A DNA stretch of 41,328 nt from a virus. This document shows, one piece after another, positions 1-6,798 of this stretch. The notes under the pieces are model-generated. The model was given only the letters and a program-made list of their open reading frames with translations. It was not told where the DNA came from and did no database searches. Both the position numbers and the translations under genes were made by a program. Numbering within the stretch: the stretch's first letter is position 1; each line of letters opens with the position of its first letter. The stretch spans positions 1 through 41,328 of the IMG/VR virus record IMGVR_UViG_3300048556_000776; one strand, written 5' to 3'.

Positions 1-1437
1 CCTCTTGGTTCAGTAAGATTGCATCATAGTCGTGAGTCGCTAGAATACAACAAAGCAACTCAAAAAGAAATTTGTGCGATTCTTTACAAAGTTAGTCAAG
101 ATATTCAAACTATTGCAAAAGAAAAACTTGCCGATAGTGAAGATTTGTGGGATGCAAAGAGAAACTATGCTCAAGTTATTAATGCTTTACCTTATCAAGT
201 AAGAGGAGTATTCGAGAATAGTTTTGAGTGGAATGGCATCAAAATTACAGACTCTACATTTCAAAGAGATTATCAATTGCAAGATGATCTTATTATTACT
301 GATTACGAGAAAATTGAAGATAAAGATTCTCGCAATGGTTTCAAGGTAAGAGCTACTAAAACAAATCGCATTTATTGTCAAGACAATTATCTTGTAATGA
401 TGCAAGACATTGATTCATCTCATGGTAACAATCTTAGAGTTCGCACATTGATGAATGATTTACCCGACCTCAAAGGTGTTTATGTTGTCCATGCAACATC
501 CGAATGTGGTAAGTCAGAAGTTTACGATAATTGGCAATTCGATCTTGTTGACGCAAAACACAAGAGATATTCCTCTCAAGTAGATAAAGAAAAAATTGTT
601 CGCAATAAAGTTTCGGGCACAAGTCGTGCTTCTATTCCATTGTTCAAGATGAGGGCTGATAAAGGGTATGGTAGTCGTAATGCAGATTATTGGCAAAATG
701 TCAATGAACCAATCAATTCGCTTGAGCTAAACGAAGTTGAAGGTTCTGTCAATGGTAAAATCATTTATGTTCCAATCAAGAACTACAAAGTTGATAGTGA
801 ATCTTATGATCTTGACAGAGTTTACAAAATCACTAGAGGTATTCGCCAAAAAGCTGAAGATAATTCAGACGAAAAAAATCTTCAATTATTCGGTGTTCGT
901 GCAGGTGATGTAAAGAAATTGGATAAAAGTACATGGGTATCATTCTTTGATTTTTATCTTGACTATTGCAAAAACATCATTCGTGACAATAAGAAAGAAT
1001 GTCAATCAGCATACAAGATAATTCAATTCCAAAAATCTTCTGATAATAACTTTAGTGAATATCGTTGGAATTATGGTCAATTGTTTATTAATAATACATT
1101 TGATATTTCTACGCTCGATGATAATCATTTATTTGCTCGTTGTGCAGAGAATTGGAATCTTTTTATGCAAGAGTCTACAACTGATCGTAAATTTAATGTT
1201 GCAATCAATGTAGTTAGTCTAGGTGATCAAGCGTGGTTAGATGATGTATTGGATACAAAAGTTGATGCTGAATCAGTTATGCGAGACTTCAAATTACTCG
1301 ATAAAAATTATCCTTTACTTAAAGTTGTAGCGAATCAAGCTACTTCTTGGATAAATCTAAAGCAAGATAACGACAAGAATGTGACTAACCAAATTATTTT
1401 AGAATACATTTCCTTGTGTGATGGGGTTGGGGCTTAA
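1..1437 (+). CDS. rIIA: rIIA-like protein, C-terminal part (5' end outside window)
   Basis: The frame is open from the first base, so the gene is cut by the window edge and the TTG at 19 is probably not its start. The first visible residues, PLGSVRLHHSRESLEY, match the conserved GSx3(A/H)SRE(S/A)L segment that follows the GHKL ATPase domain in T4 rIIA-type proteins. The ATPase domain itself lies upstream and cannot be seen. The remaining ~470 residues are soluble, with no membrane segment. The next gene is clearly rIIB-like, and the two are adjacent in T4 as well, which supports the call. rIIA is a membrane-associated protein linked to lysis timing and to escape from prophage exclusion. That role is known for T4 and only inferred here. 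Confidence 0.62.
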   Translation, partial: PLGSVRLHHSRESLEYNKATQKEICAILYKVSQDIQTIAKEKLADSEDLWDAKRNYAQVINALPYQVRGVFENSFEWNGIKITDSTFQRDYQLQDDLIITDYEKIEDKDSRNGFKVRATKTNRIYCQDNYLVMMQDIDSSHGNNLRVRTLMNDLPDLKGVYVVHATSECGKSEVYDNWQFDLVDAKHKRYSSQVDKEKIVRNKVSGTSRASIPLFKMRADKGYGSRNADYWQNVNEPINSLELNEVEGSVNGKIIYVPIKNYKVDSESYDLDRVYKITRGIRQKAEDNSDEKNLQLFGVRAGDVKKLDKSTWVSFFDFYLDYCKNIIRDNKKECQSAYKIIQFQKSSDNNFSEYRWNYGQLFINNTFDISTLDDNHLFARCAENWNLFMQESTTDRKFNVAINVVSLGDQAWLDDVLDTKVDAESVMRDFKLLDKNYPLLKVVANQATSWINLKQDNDKNVTNQIILEYISLCDGVGA

Positions 1438-1460
1438 ATGCCTCTTCCCCATTTATTTTA
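1421..1460 (+). terminator. Rho-independent terminator overlapping the end of rIIA
   Basis: ATGGGG (1421-1426) pairs with CCCCAT (1447-1452), and an inner GGGGC/GCCTC stem closes a short loop that holds the TAA stop codon of the rIIA-like gene. A T-rich tail TTTATTTT follows. The hairpin separates rIIA from the rIIB promoter directly downstream. Confidence 0.8.
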
Positions 1461-1469
1461 AGAAAAAAC

Positions 1470-1498
1470 TTGACAATATCTGTAAATTTAATTAGTAT
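1470..1498 (+). promoter_or_regulatory. Sigma70-type promoter of rIIB-like gene
   Basis: TTGACA (1470-1475), 17-bp spacer, TAGTAT (1493-1498). Unlike most early genes here, the start codon lies 33 bp downstream and is preceded by an AAAGGAA ribosome site, so this mRNA has a leader. Confidence 0.8.
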
Positions 1499-1531
1499 TA
1501 TATATATTAACAATTCAAAAAGGAAAAAATT

Positions 1532-2653
1532 ATGAATCAAGTACCATATCAACTCACAGAAAATTCACTCACTATCTTTTGGGAAGGCAAACCATATACC
1601 TTGCGTAAAGATCATGTAAACTTTAAACTTGCCAAGCAAGCAATCTTGGAAGCAAGATATGATGATCTCGGAGATTTGATTGATATTACCAAGGCAGTTG
1701 AGAATTTTGTCGAGGGTGATATTGAAGTCAGAGATGAAGTTGTTTTCTACAAAGGACATCGCTTGCATGGTGTTGTTGTTGAAAAACTACTCGAAATGCT
1801 TCGTGCAGGAATGAGGGATTCTGCTCCTCTTACAAACTTTATTACTCGCTTGCAGTCAAATCCAAGTGCAAATTCAGTTAATGAGTTGTATTCTTTTATG
1901 AGCTACAAGTCATTGCCAAACACTCCCGAAGGTAAGGTCTTGGGTTACAAAGGTGTTCAGAAAGACTTTTGGAGTTCAACAGGCAATGCCGATACAATCG
2001 TATTGCAAGGCAAAACCAATGATCGTCACCAAATTCTCAATGAGGTTGGTGCAACTATCGAGGTCGCTCGTAGATGTGTAGATGATAATAAGGACAACCA
2101 TTGTTCTTTCGGTCTTCATGTCGGCTCGTATGATTATGCTGATGGTTGGGCAGGAGCAGATGGTAGGTTGCTCGTTGTTGAATTTGATCCTGCTGATGCA
2201 GTATCAGTGCCAACTGATTGCGATTTTCAGAAATTGCGTGTTTCTAAGTACAAGGTTATATCTGATATTACCGACACTCGTAAAGAGTTAAATAAACCTA
2301 TCTACGAGGCTAATAAGCCTATTTATGGGTCAAATGACGATTATTATGATAATGAAGATTATGATGATGATGATGAATCTGATTTTGTCGATCAAGGTGT
2401 ATGGGAAGACGATGAAATGGATAATGAAGATGATCTTGTATTTAAAGTCAGTTCATATATCAGTAATAAACTATTGAATGGAGAAAAAGTTTTAATTAAA
2501 AATATTGCTGATTTAAGGTTCTGTAAAGATCAAAGACTGACCTGTGCAGATATTGCAGACATCATTGATGTAATGGATGATTATGAAATTCATGAATCAG
2601 ATGTCGGGCGAAATGTTCCTGTTAGCCTCAAGAGAGTCGTGAGGAACTCTTAA
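1532..2653 (+). CDS. rIIB: rIIB-like protein
   Basis: A 373-aa protein. Residues ~100-230 carry the rIIB signature: a FxxRLxxNPSxxSVxELYxF block, then a segment resembling xxPxTxEGxxLxYKxV, then CSFGLHVGSYDY followed by LLVVEFDPAD. The N-terminal part (TIFWEGKPYTLRKDH) also fits rIIB-type proteins. Residues ~260-300 form an unusual run rich in Asp, Glu and Tyr, and a short C-terminal domain follows; these may be lineage-specific additions. The gene has its own promoter and an AAGGA site about 9 bp before ATG. It sits just after the rIIA-like gene and probably works with it at the inner membrane. That function is inferred from T4; the family assignment rests on visible motifs. Confidence 0.82.
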   Translation: MNQVPYQLTENSLTIFWEGKPYTLRKDHVNFKLAKQAILEARYDDLGDLIDITKAVENFVEGDIEVRDEVVFYKGHRLHGVVVEKLLEMLRAGMRDSAPLTNFITRLQSNPSANSVNELYSFMSYKSLPNTPEGKVLGYKGVQKDFWSSTGNADTIVLQGKTNDRHQILNEVGATIEVARRCVDDNKDNHCSFGLHVGSYDYADGWAGADGRLLVVEFDPADAVSVPTDCDFQKLRVSKYKVISDITDTRKELNKPIYEANKPIYGSNDDYYDNEDYDDDDESDFVDQGVWEDDEMDNEDDLVFKVSSYISNKLLNGEKVLIKNIADLRFCKDQRLTCADIADIIDVMDDYEIHESDVGRNVPVSLKRVVRNS

Positions 2654-3022
2654 TTGAAAAAAAAATTTAAAGAATTTTCCTTCCTATCGTTATTGTTAAT
2701 GCTATCGGGTTGCTTGACTCCCTCTATGGTTTCCGTAGGGGGAGTCTTCGATGGGGATGATATACTTTATTCTCACATATCAGAATTAACAACCAATCCA
2801 ACTCAACCTTGGTTAATCAATACTCCAACAGGAGTCTTAGTTTACAAACAGGCTTTTATTATAGATATATCGCATGATAGACAAGATTTTTTATTGCGAA
2901 GAAAAGGAGACATGGCAGAGTTTTGGGTTGAGTACGATATGTTCAATAAAAGAGATAAAAATTTTATTACAAAATTACTAAAACAAATAGACAAGGAAAA
3001 TGTATATGTCGGAAGCAAATAA
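2654..3022 (+). CDS. Small predicted lipoprotein
   Basis: A 122-aa protein starting with TTG immediately after the rIIB stop codon. A GAGG ribosome site about 9 bp upstream supports this start. The N-terminus has basic residues, a hydrophobic stretch and a lipobox (LMLSGC, Cys at about residue 20), so it should be exported and lipid-modified. The mature part is short, soluble and of unrecognised family. It shares the rIIB transcript and overlaps the next gene. A role at the cell envelope, such as superinfection exclusion or lysis timing, would fit this place, but that is only inference. Confidence 0.7.
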   Translation: MKKKFKEFSFLSLLLMLSGCLTPSMVSVGGVFDGDDILYSHISELTTNPTQPWLINTPTGVLVYKQAFIIDISHDRQDFLLRRKGDMAEFWVEYDMFNKRDKNFITKLLKQIDKENVYVGSK

Positions 3023-3185
3023 GAGTAAAAACAAGATCGAAGTTTTGGGGCATACTGAAGGTTATTCCATCATTGAGGGTTGCATCAAGCAATCGTTAAG
3101 CGAGTCAAAACAGGAAGCTGAAGAGATCACAATGGAAGAGTTCTTAAATATCATAAAGCAAGATATTTCTGATAATTCCAAATAA
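3006..3185 (+). CDS. Small hypothetical protein downstream of lipoprotein
   Basis: About 59 residues, highly charged, with no recognised domain. It overlaps the end of the lipoprotein gene by 17 bp. An AAGGA site (2993-2997) is 8 bp from ATG 3006 but only 2 bp from ATG 3000, so 3006 is preferred. The C-terminal half (QEAEEITMEEFLNIIKQDIS) looks like one acidic helix. Likely the last gene of the rIIB operon. Confidence 0.6.
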   Translation: MSEANKSKNKIEVLGHTEGYSIIEGCIKQSLSESKQEAEEITMEEFLNIIKQDISDNSK

Positions 3186-3725
3186 TTTCAAATACAATTA
3201 ACAATATAATCCCTTTACCCATACATATTAATAAACTATATACTTATATACTAGATCATAATAGCAAATATATACAATAAAAAGATAAACGAATTTTATC
3301 TAAATAATTGATTAATAAAGGTTTAAATAAAAAATACAGAGAAGTGGGTTGAAGTGGGGGAAAGTGGGTAAGCGTGGTACGCGACTTAAATATATAAAAA
3401 TATAAGTTAAATTAAAATATTGTAAATTGCGTCAAAAATAATAGAAACAAATAAACTAAATTTTTTTTGATATAGCCAAATAACTTAATAAGAAAAATAA
3501 TAAAGTATAATGAACAAACTACAAATAAATTTTAATCAAATAATTGCAAATAACAATATGAAAGATAGCCGACTTAATTTAATAAATTTTTTTATACATT
3601 TTTGCGTTTTAGTTAAATAAAAGTTTGAATGAAATAAAGCGAAATAAGATGAAAAAAAATAGAATAAAATATAATAATTAATTATACTAAATTTTTTGTT
3701 GAATTCGGGCGAAATAAAAATGCAC
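3186..3725 (+). other. AT-rich non-coding region, possible replication or control region
   Basis: About 540 bp with no convincing gene on either strand. It is extremely AT-rich, with scattered copies of words such as GAAATAA and CAAATA. The only GC-rich island is the G-rich decamer array at 3341-3380 and the ACGCGACTT just after it. The gap separates the rIIB operon from the early small-gene region. An easily melted tract next to short tandem repeats would suit an origin or a protein-loading site, but nothing here proves that. Confidence 0.4.
3341..3380 (+). repeat. Four G-rich 10-bp tandem repeats (iteron-like)
   Basis: Four units in exact 10-bp register: GAAGTGGGTT, GAAGTGGGGG, AAAGTGGGTA, AGCGTGGTAC. 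The core is (A/C)GTGG(G). One unit per helical turn would place bound proteins on one DNA face. All G runs are on the plus strand. Confidence 0.65.
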
Positions 3726-3754
3726 TTGACACAAATAAGGCTTTAAATTATAAT
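3726..3754 (+). promoter_or_regulatory. Consensus sigma70 promoter
   Basis: TTGACA (3726-3731), exactly 17 bp, TATAAT (3749-3754). This is a perfect consensus promoter. Transcription should begin near 3761, which rules out ATG 3756 as the start of the next gene. Confidence 0.85.
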
Positions 3755-3764
3755 TATGGTATTG

Positions 3765-3989
3765 ATGAGCGAGAAAGATAATAGTGTTAGTTACCTTCAG
3801 CACCATATAGACTTCACATTCCCCGAAATAATGATGCAGGAGCAAATAAATGATGTCGGATGGATAGATCAGCCCCAAATAACAGGCGAGCCGCAAATAA
3901 GAGCGTTTGCGAGCTTTGAGGGGTCGAATCTGATTACCCTATTTCCCTTCTTTAATCCAACAGGGAATTACCCTGTGCAGGAAGATTGA
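3765..3989 (+). CDS. Hypothetical protein, near-leaderless
   Basis: 74 residues from ATG 3765 (MSEKDNS...). The in-frame ATG at 3756 would lie upstream of the expected transcription start, so 3765 is chosen. The protein is acidic and rich in Pro and Phe towards the C-terminus (TLFPFFNPTGNYPVQED), with no known domain. No ribosome site is visible. Its family is unknown. Confidence 0.5.
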   Translation: MSEKDNSVSYLQHHIDFTFPEIMMQEQINDVGWIDQPQITGEPQIRAFASFEGSNLITLFPFFNPTGNYPVQED

Positions 3990-4029
3990 ATAAAAAATTT
4001 TATAAAATAAAGAAAAATATAATTAATAC

Positions 4030-4058
4030 TTGACTTGTTTTATATTCTATACTATACT
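4030..4058 (+). promoter_or_regulatory. Sigma70-type promoter
   Basis: TTGACT (4030-4035), 17 bp, TATACT (4053-4058), with ATG 10 bp downstream. A longer reading frame that opens at TTG 4030 would begin inside this -35 box, which argues against it. Confidence 0.8.
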
Positions 4059-4068
4059 TATATACATC

Positions 4069-4407
4069 ATGACAATAGCAAAAGAGATAAATAATAAACT
4101 TGATACAATATTAAATATTAGATCAGAAATAAAAAAGATGCGGGCGGAACTGAGTGCCGACTCCGAGTTAGTCAACCCGAATACGGGCGACAAGATGCTT
4201 CGGGATGACGCAATAAATATAGCCGAGGAAGTAATAAATAAAGTACAAAATGATATAAATCAAATAACAAATAATGGGCAGAATGTACGAAATATTTTTA
4301 ATAATCAATACTATATAAATGATATGCTACAAGATAAACAAATTGCAAACGAAAATTTATCAAATATAAAAGCATTTATACAAGAAAGTGAGGATAAGAT
4401 TAAATAA
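4069..4407 (+). CDS. Hypothetical helical protein
   Basis: 112 residues from ATG 4069, about 4 nt after the expected transcription start, so the mRNA is nearly leaderless. The sequence is dominated by amphipathic helix with many Asn, Ile, Lys and Glu residues and looks like a coiled-coil or helical bundle. No catalytic motif or membrane segment is seen, and the family is unknown. A GC-rich structured element follows the stop codon. Confidence 0.6.
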   Translation: MTIAKEINNKLDTILNIRSEIKKMRAELSADSELVNPNTGDKMLRDDAINIAEEVINKVQNDINQITNNGQNVRNIFNNQYYINDMLQDKQIANENLSNIKAFIQESEDKIK

Positions 4408-4427
4408 AAAATTTTATTAATTTATTT

Positions 4428-4502
4428 GGAGGCATAGAGTCCGTCGATGAGGCGGGACGAGGTAAGTCATCACCTGCATTGAACACTCCTTAATCTTTTT
4501 TC
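4428..4502 (+). ncRNA. Structured GC-rich element with U tract (terminator or small RNA)
   Basis: The outer GGAG (4428-4431) pairs with CTCC (4486-4489). Inside are a GTCC-GTC / GGC-G-GGAC hairpin (one bulged base) and an AGGT/ACCT hairpin, giving a three-way junction. A T-rich tail (TTAATCTTTTTT) follows, so it can end the preceding transcript. It is more elaborate than the simple hairpins used as terminators elsewhere in the window, and so may have a second role. Confidence 0.5.
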
Positions 4503-4531
4503 TTGACAAAACGAAGACAACCAACTAGACT
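4503..4531 (+). promoter_or_regulatory. Sigma70-type promoter with leader
   Basis: TTGACA (4503-4508), 17 bp, TAGACT (4526-4531). The first ATG is 35 bp downstream and has a strong AAGGAGG site (4551-4557), so this operon uses normal ribosome binding. Confidence 0.75.
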
Positions 4532-4565
4532 TATAGCATAACAATCAAACAAGGAGGAAAAAATT

Positions 4566-4763
4566 ATGGGTAATATAGCTAAATGTGCAAGAGCAACTTC
4601 AATTATGAATAATGTAAAAAGAGGGGCATATGTGGGCATGAGTAAATTTGCCAACTATGGTTCTATTGTCGAGGATAGCATCTTCGCCCAACAAAGAGAG
4701 GCAGACAGGCGACTCAAAGAGATTCAAGCCAAGCGTCTCAAGCAAGCAAAGGGGGTAGCATAA
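4566..4763 (+). CDS. Small basic hypothetical protein
   Basis: 65 residues with a strong AAGGAGG site 8 bp before ATG. The C-terminal half is rich in Arg, Lys and Gln (READRRLKEIQAKRLKQ), a positively charged helix. No family is recognised. The TAA stop overlaps the ATG of the next gene (TAATG), so the two are translationally coupled. Confidence 0.6.
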   Translation: MGNIAKCARATSIMNNVKRGAYVGMSKFANYGSIVEDSIFAQQREADRRLKEIQAKRLKQAKGVA

Positions 4764-5017
4764 TGGATGCAACAATCAAACCTCTTAGTGATAAAGTTAG
4801 TATGTTCGCAACTGATGAAGAATTATATGAACAATTAACTGCAAAAGAATTAATGTTAATTAAATTAGTTAAGGTAGAAGAATATGTAGATGATCTATAT
4901 AGAGCACATGATTCTGATACAAATAAAAAATTATTTCCGCCTGAGAAGAGTTGGTTTAAAATAAAAGACTTATTAAGAGAGTGCAGAAAAATTAATAAAA
5001 ATAAAATTAATACTTGA
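4763..5017 (+). CDS. Small hypothetical protein
   Basis: 84 residues, coupled to the preceding gene by TAATG. It is helical and of mixed charge, with a lysine- and asparagine-rich end. No domain is recognised. Its TGA stop codon lies inside the -35 hexamer TTGACA of the next promoter. Confidence 0.6.
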   Translation: MDATIKPLSDKVSMFATDEELYEQLTAKELMLIKLVKVEEYVDDLYRAHDSDTNKKLFPPEKSWFKIKDLLRECRKINKNKINT

Positions 5018-5042
5018 CAAATAAGACTAAATATACTATAAT
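5014..5042 (+). promoter_or_regulatory. Perfect consensus promoter of the non-coding RNA
   Basis: TTGACA (5014-5019), 17 bp, TATAAT (5037-5042). It is as strong as the promoter at 3726 and leads into the structured region without any credible start codon. Expected transcription start is near 5049. Confidence 0.82.
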
Positions 5043-5048
5043 TATATA

Positions 5049-5380
5049 CATAAATTGAGAAACAAACTCAAATAAATAAAATAAATCGATCTTTAAAATT
5101 TTTAACACTTTGGAAGGGCTTATAATCCTTCCTGTGGGTGACTGAACAAGCTTGTCGTGAGCGAGCTAAAGTATGCAGATCCCTGTGGTGGGGATGACAG
5201 AGTCCAATCGGATGAGTCAAATGGCAAATACCACGCCTAGTCTGTAGTTCAAAGTAGGAAACTCGAAACTGAAAGTTTACGCCGAAACGATGGAGGTATC
5301 TCAGAACCCTCCCCCACACATATTTCCCCATCCCCCGCCCCTGCCCCTTCTAGAGAAATTCTAGGAGGGGCTTTTTGTTT
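5049..5380 (+). ncRNA. Putative ~330-nt structured non-coding RNA, unknown family
   Basis: The region lies between a perfect promoter and a strong terminator and is markedly richer in G and C than its surroundings. No sensible reading frame is present on the plus strand. Many local stems are visible: TTGAG/CTCAA (5055/5067), GGAAGG/CCTTCC (5112/5127), AGCTTG/CGAGCT (5149/5162), ATCCC/GGGAT (5179/5191), ACAGA/TCTGT (5197/5241), AAACT-GAA-AGTTT (5266-5278), GGAGG/CCTCC (5292/5308). The long-range ACAGA/TCTGT pairing would enclose further small hairpins. It does not match what is known of tmRNA, RNase P, 6S or group I introns as far as can be judged by eye. Function is unknown. Confidence 0.68.
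5344..5380 (+). terminator. Terminator of the non-coding RNA
   Basis: CCCCTTCTAGA pairs with TTCTAGGAGGGG around a very short loop, with one G-U pair, followed by CTTTTTGTTTT. The end of its T tract supplies the first T of the next -35 box. Confidence 0.85.
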
Positions 5381-5407
5381 TGACATTCCCAAAAAACCTG
5401 CCATACT
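5380..5407 (+). promoter_or_regulatory. Promoter giving a leaderless mRNA
   Basis: TTGACA (5380-5385), 16 bp, CATACT (5402-5407), 7 bp, ATG. The expected +1 falls on or next to the A of ATG. Confidence 0.8.
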
Positions 5408-5414
5408 TATTATT

Positions 5415-5669
5415 ATGAAAACATTAAAAGACATATTATCAAACTACGGATACATCACGAAACCTCAGCTTGCCGAGATCGTAGATTATTTCCCGCACAT
5501 GAAGGTCGTCATTAAATGGGGCGGACTGCCCCGTGAACGGGTTCATGCCTGGGAGGCAATCCAACGCATCGATAAAGTAGAGAGCGAGGATATTGACTAC
5601 TGCCGAGAAGTTTTTCTCTGTGGTAAAGATTGCGAGAATCTTAGAATAGCACTACATATAGCAAATTAA
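5415..5669 (+). CDS. Hypothetical protein, leaderless
   Basis: 84 residues starting 7 bp after the -10 box, with no ribosome site. The sequence mixes charged and aromatic residues (WGGLPRERVHAWEAIQRI), and the pattern in residues 1-55 could be a small helix-turn-helix fold, though no family is recognised. Base composition is less AT-rich than in flanking genes. It is followed without a gap by a possible tiny membrane peptide. Confidence 0.6.
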   Translation: MKTLKDILSNYGYITKPQLAEIVDYFPHMKVVIKWGGLPRERVHAWEAIQRIDKVESEDIDYCREVFLCGKDCENLRIALHIAN

Positions 5670-5729
5670 GTGGAAATTATTCTAGGAGCACTAGTCATCA
5701 CAATTTGTCTCGTTTTTAAACAAGATTAA
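5670..5729 (+). CDS. Possible 19-aa membrane peptide
   Basis: GTG directly follows the stop of the previous gene. The frame reads EIILGALVITICLVF and then a short polar tail, a single hydrophobic segment. Very small phage membrane peptides exist, but length alone makes this weak. The tight spacing is the only further support. Confidence 0.3.
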   Translation: MEIILGALVITICLVFKQD

Positions 5730-5766
5730 ATTCTTTATTCAATTCAATCATATCATATAATGACAT

Positions 5767-5822
5767 AGCAAATATACATACAACAAATATATAAGTAGCA
5801 AATATACAACAAATATATAAAG
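5767..5822 (+). repeat. Two-copy ~30-bp tandem repeat
   Basis: AGCAAATATACATACAACAA starts the first unit (5767). The second unit (5797) repeats it with CATA missing, and both continue with ATATATAA. Low complexity reduces its weight. Confidence 0.5.
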
Positions 5823-5910
5823 CTATAATTTAAACAAAAATTTATAAAATTAAAATTCAATTCGTAAAGGGTTGAGCATCAGTATTTTGCGGGATCGCCC
5901 TGCCAACTTT

Positions 5911-5939
5911 TGCAATTATATGATATTCAACAACTTACA
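5911..5939 (+). repeat. Fixed-orientation element, copy 1
   Basis: TGCAATTATATGATATTCAA then CAACTTACA. Family consensus: CGCAATTATATGATATTCAA then CGACTTAC. It lies in the gap before the promoter at 6012. Confidence 0.75.
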
Positions 5940-5965
5940 GCAAGAAAAGAGTTTTTGGCGATTTT

Positions 5966-5993
5966 CGCAATTATATGATAACCAACGAGTTAC
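5966..5993 (+). repeat. Fixed-orientation element, copy 2
   Basis: CGCAATTATATGATAACCAA then CGAGTTAC. It is preceded by GGCGATTTTCGC, a small palindrome that recurs near copy 4. It lies 18 bp upstream of the -35 box at 6012. Confidence 0.75.
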
Positions 5994-6011
5994 AACTATT
6001 TCAAAAAAAGC

Positions 6012-6039
6012 TTGACTTGCGGTAGTTTTCTGTCATAAT
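6012..6039 (+). promoter_or_regulatory. Promoter giving a leaderless mRNA
   Basis: TTGACT (6012-6017), 16 bp, CATAAT (6034-6039), 7 bp, ATG at 6047. Confidence 0.8.
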
Positions 6040-6046
6040 TGTATAC

Positions 6047-6424
6047 ATGATCAGAACAAAAAGCGACAAAAGATACGACATCGACTTCAGCAAGAAGGTG
6101 TTCGTATATAAGAATCTTCACAAGGACTGTTGGTCAGTCAAGCAGGGCGGGCTTGTTAAAGCACACGCAGATAGCTTAGAGATGTGGGATTGCAGTTTCC
6201 AAGTAAACCAAAAGGGGCGGGCGAAAGTTATCCAAGAAAAGCGTAAGAATGTTCATGCGGGCATTTTAGGCAGGATAGACGACCTTGGCGGGACAGTTGC
6301 AATTGGTACAGAAATTACATACAACCCGTACAAGTATAGCTCTTTTGTAGAAAAAGACACAGAAAATCCTGTATATTATTCAGGATTTGCATCGTTAACC
6401 CATAACAGAGTATTAGCAGCATGA
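6047..6424 (+). CDS. Conserved-looking hypothetical phage protein
   Basis: 125 residues, leaderless start. The N-terminal ~80 residues alternate basic and aromatic residues (KVFVYKNLHKDCWSVKQGG) and look like a compact beta-rich domain. The C-terminal part has GTEITYNPYKYSSFV. No catalytic motif is evident and no function is assigned. The gene overlaps the next one by ATGA, starting a run of short overlapping genes to 8260. Confidence 0.65.
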   Translation: MIRTKSDKRYDIDFSKKVFVYKNLHKDCWSVKQGGLVKAHADSLEMWDCSFQVNQKGRAKVIQEKRKNVHAGILGRIDDLGGTVAIGTEITYNPYKYSSFVEKDTENPVYYSGFASLTHNRVLAA

Positions 6425-6621
6425 AAGAAGAATTAAAAGGAATTAAACATGCCATTGACGGATTGTCAGATGAAATGTTAGAGCATCGTCGTCATGGAAA
6501 CATGGCGGATCTACTCAGAGTTATGCGTGACATTAATGAAAATCTATGCACCATCAGCTATGAGCTCAAAGAATTAGTTAATCAGAAAAAAAACCTTGAC
6601 ATTGAACAAAAAATTTCATAG
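6421..6621 (+). CDS. Small helical hypothetical protein
   Basis: 66 residues, overlapping the upstream gene by 4 bp (ATGA). It consists of amphipathic helices (LRVMRDINENLCTISYELKE), probably a coiled-coil dimer. The promoter for the next gene lies inside its 3' end. Confidence 0.6.
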   Translation: MKEELKGIKHAIDGLSDEMLEHRRHGNMADLLRVMRDINENLCTISYELKELVNQKKNLDIEQKIS

Positions 6622-6624
6622 TAT
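6596..6624 (+). promoter_or_regulatory. Promoter inside the end of the previous gene
   Basis: TTGACA (6596-6601), 17 bp, TAGTAT (6619-6624), 6 bp, ATG at 6631. The +1 is predicted at the A of ATG. Confidence 0.82.
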
Positions 6625-6630
6625 TATATC

Positions 6631-6798
6631 ATGCAAGAAACAATAGACATCACACCAACATGGTCAGCACTCGTTCCTATTATGATCGAGGTGTTGAAAA
6701 ACCCAAAAGCAAACAACACAGCAAAAGCAGAAGTAACCCAAGAATTACTTCGCCTCGCAAAGATTGCAGACGACCAAAATGAAAGGGCAAAACAATGA
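6631..6798 (+). CDS. 55-aa hypothetical protein, leaderless
   Basis: ATG lies exactly at the predicted transcription start. The protein begins MQETIDITPTWSALVPIMIE and ends in a charged helix; short proteins of this general pattern are frequent in phages. Its stop overlaps the ATG of the next gene (ATGA). The precise promoter spacing and the overlap both support this as a real gene despite its size. Confidence 0.68.
   Translation: MQETIDITPTWSALVPIMIEVLKNPKANNTAKAEVTQELLRLAKIADDQNERAKQ

Larger units (their letters stand above)
5730..6011 (+). other. Non-coding gap with tandem and dispersed repeats
   Basis: No gene was found. The gap holds a ~30-bp direct repeat (5767-5822) and two copies of the fixed-orientation element (5911 and 5966), and ends at the promoter of the gene at 6047. 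Confidence 0.6.

Noticed and set aside
4030-4068. Earlier start for the gene at 4069
   Set aside because: TTG 4030 is the first half of the -35 hexamer. The added residues are hydrophobic and come from promoter DNA.
5210-5269. Hammerhead-ribozyme-like core (GGATGAG ... CGAAAC) in the non-coding RNA
   Set aside because: The invariant CUGAUGA core is CGGAUGA here, and the intervening segment is too long for a normal stem II. No cleavage-site context is clear, so the resemblance is probably chance.
5068-5434. Minus-strand reading frames across the non-coding RNA (87 and 61 codons)
   Set aside because: Their composition is odd (Cys-, His- and Pro-rich), they have no start signals, and they lie antisense to a unit with a perfect promoter and terminator.
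5881-6000. CRISPR-like array from closely spaced repeats
   Set aside because: Only two copies, imperfect, and their spacing matches neither a CRISPR repeat-spacer pattern nor the other copies.
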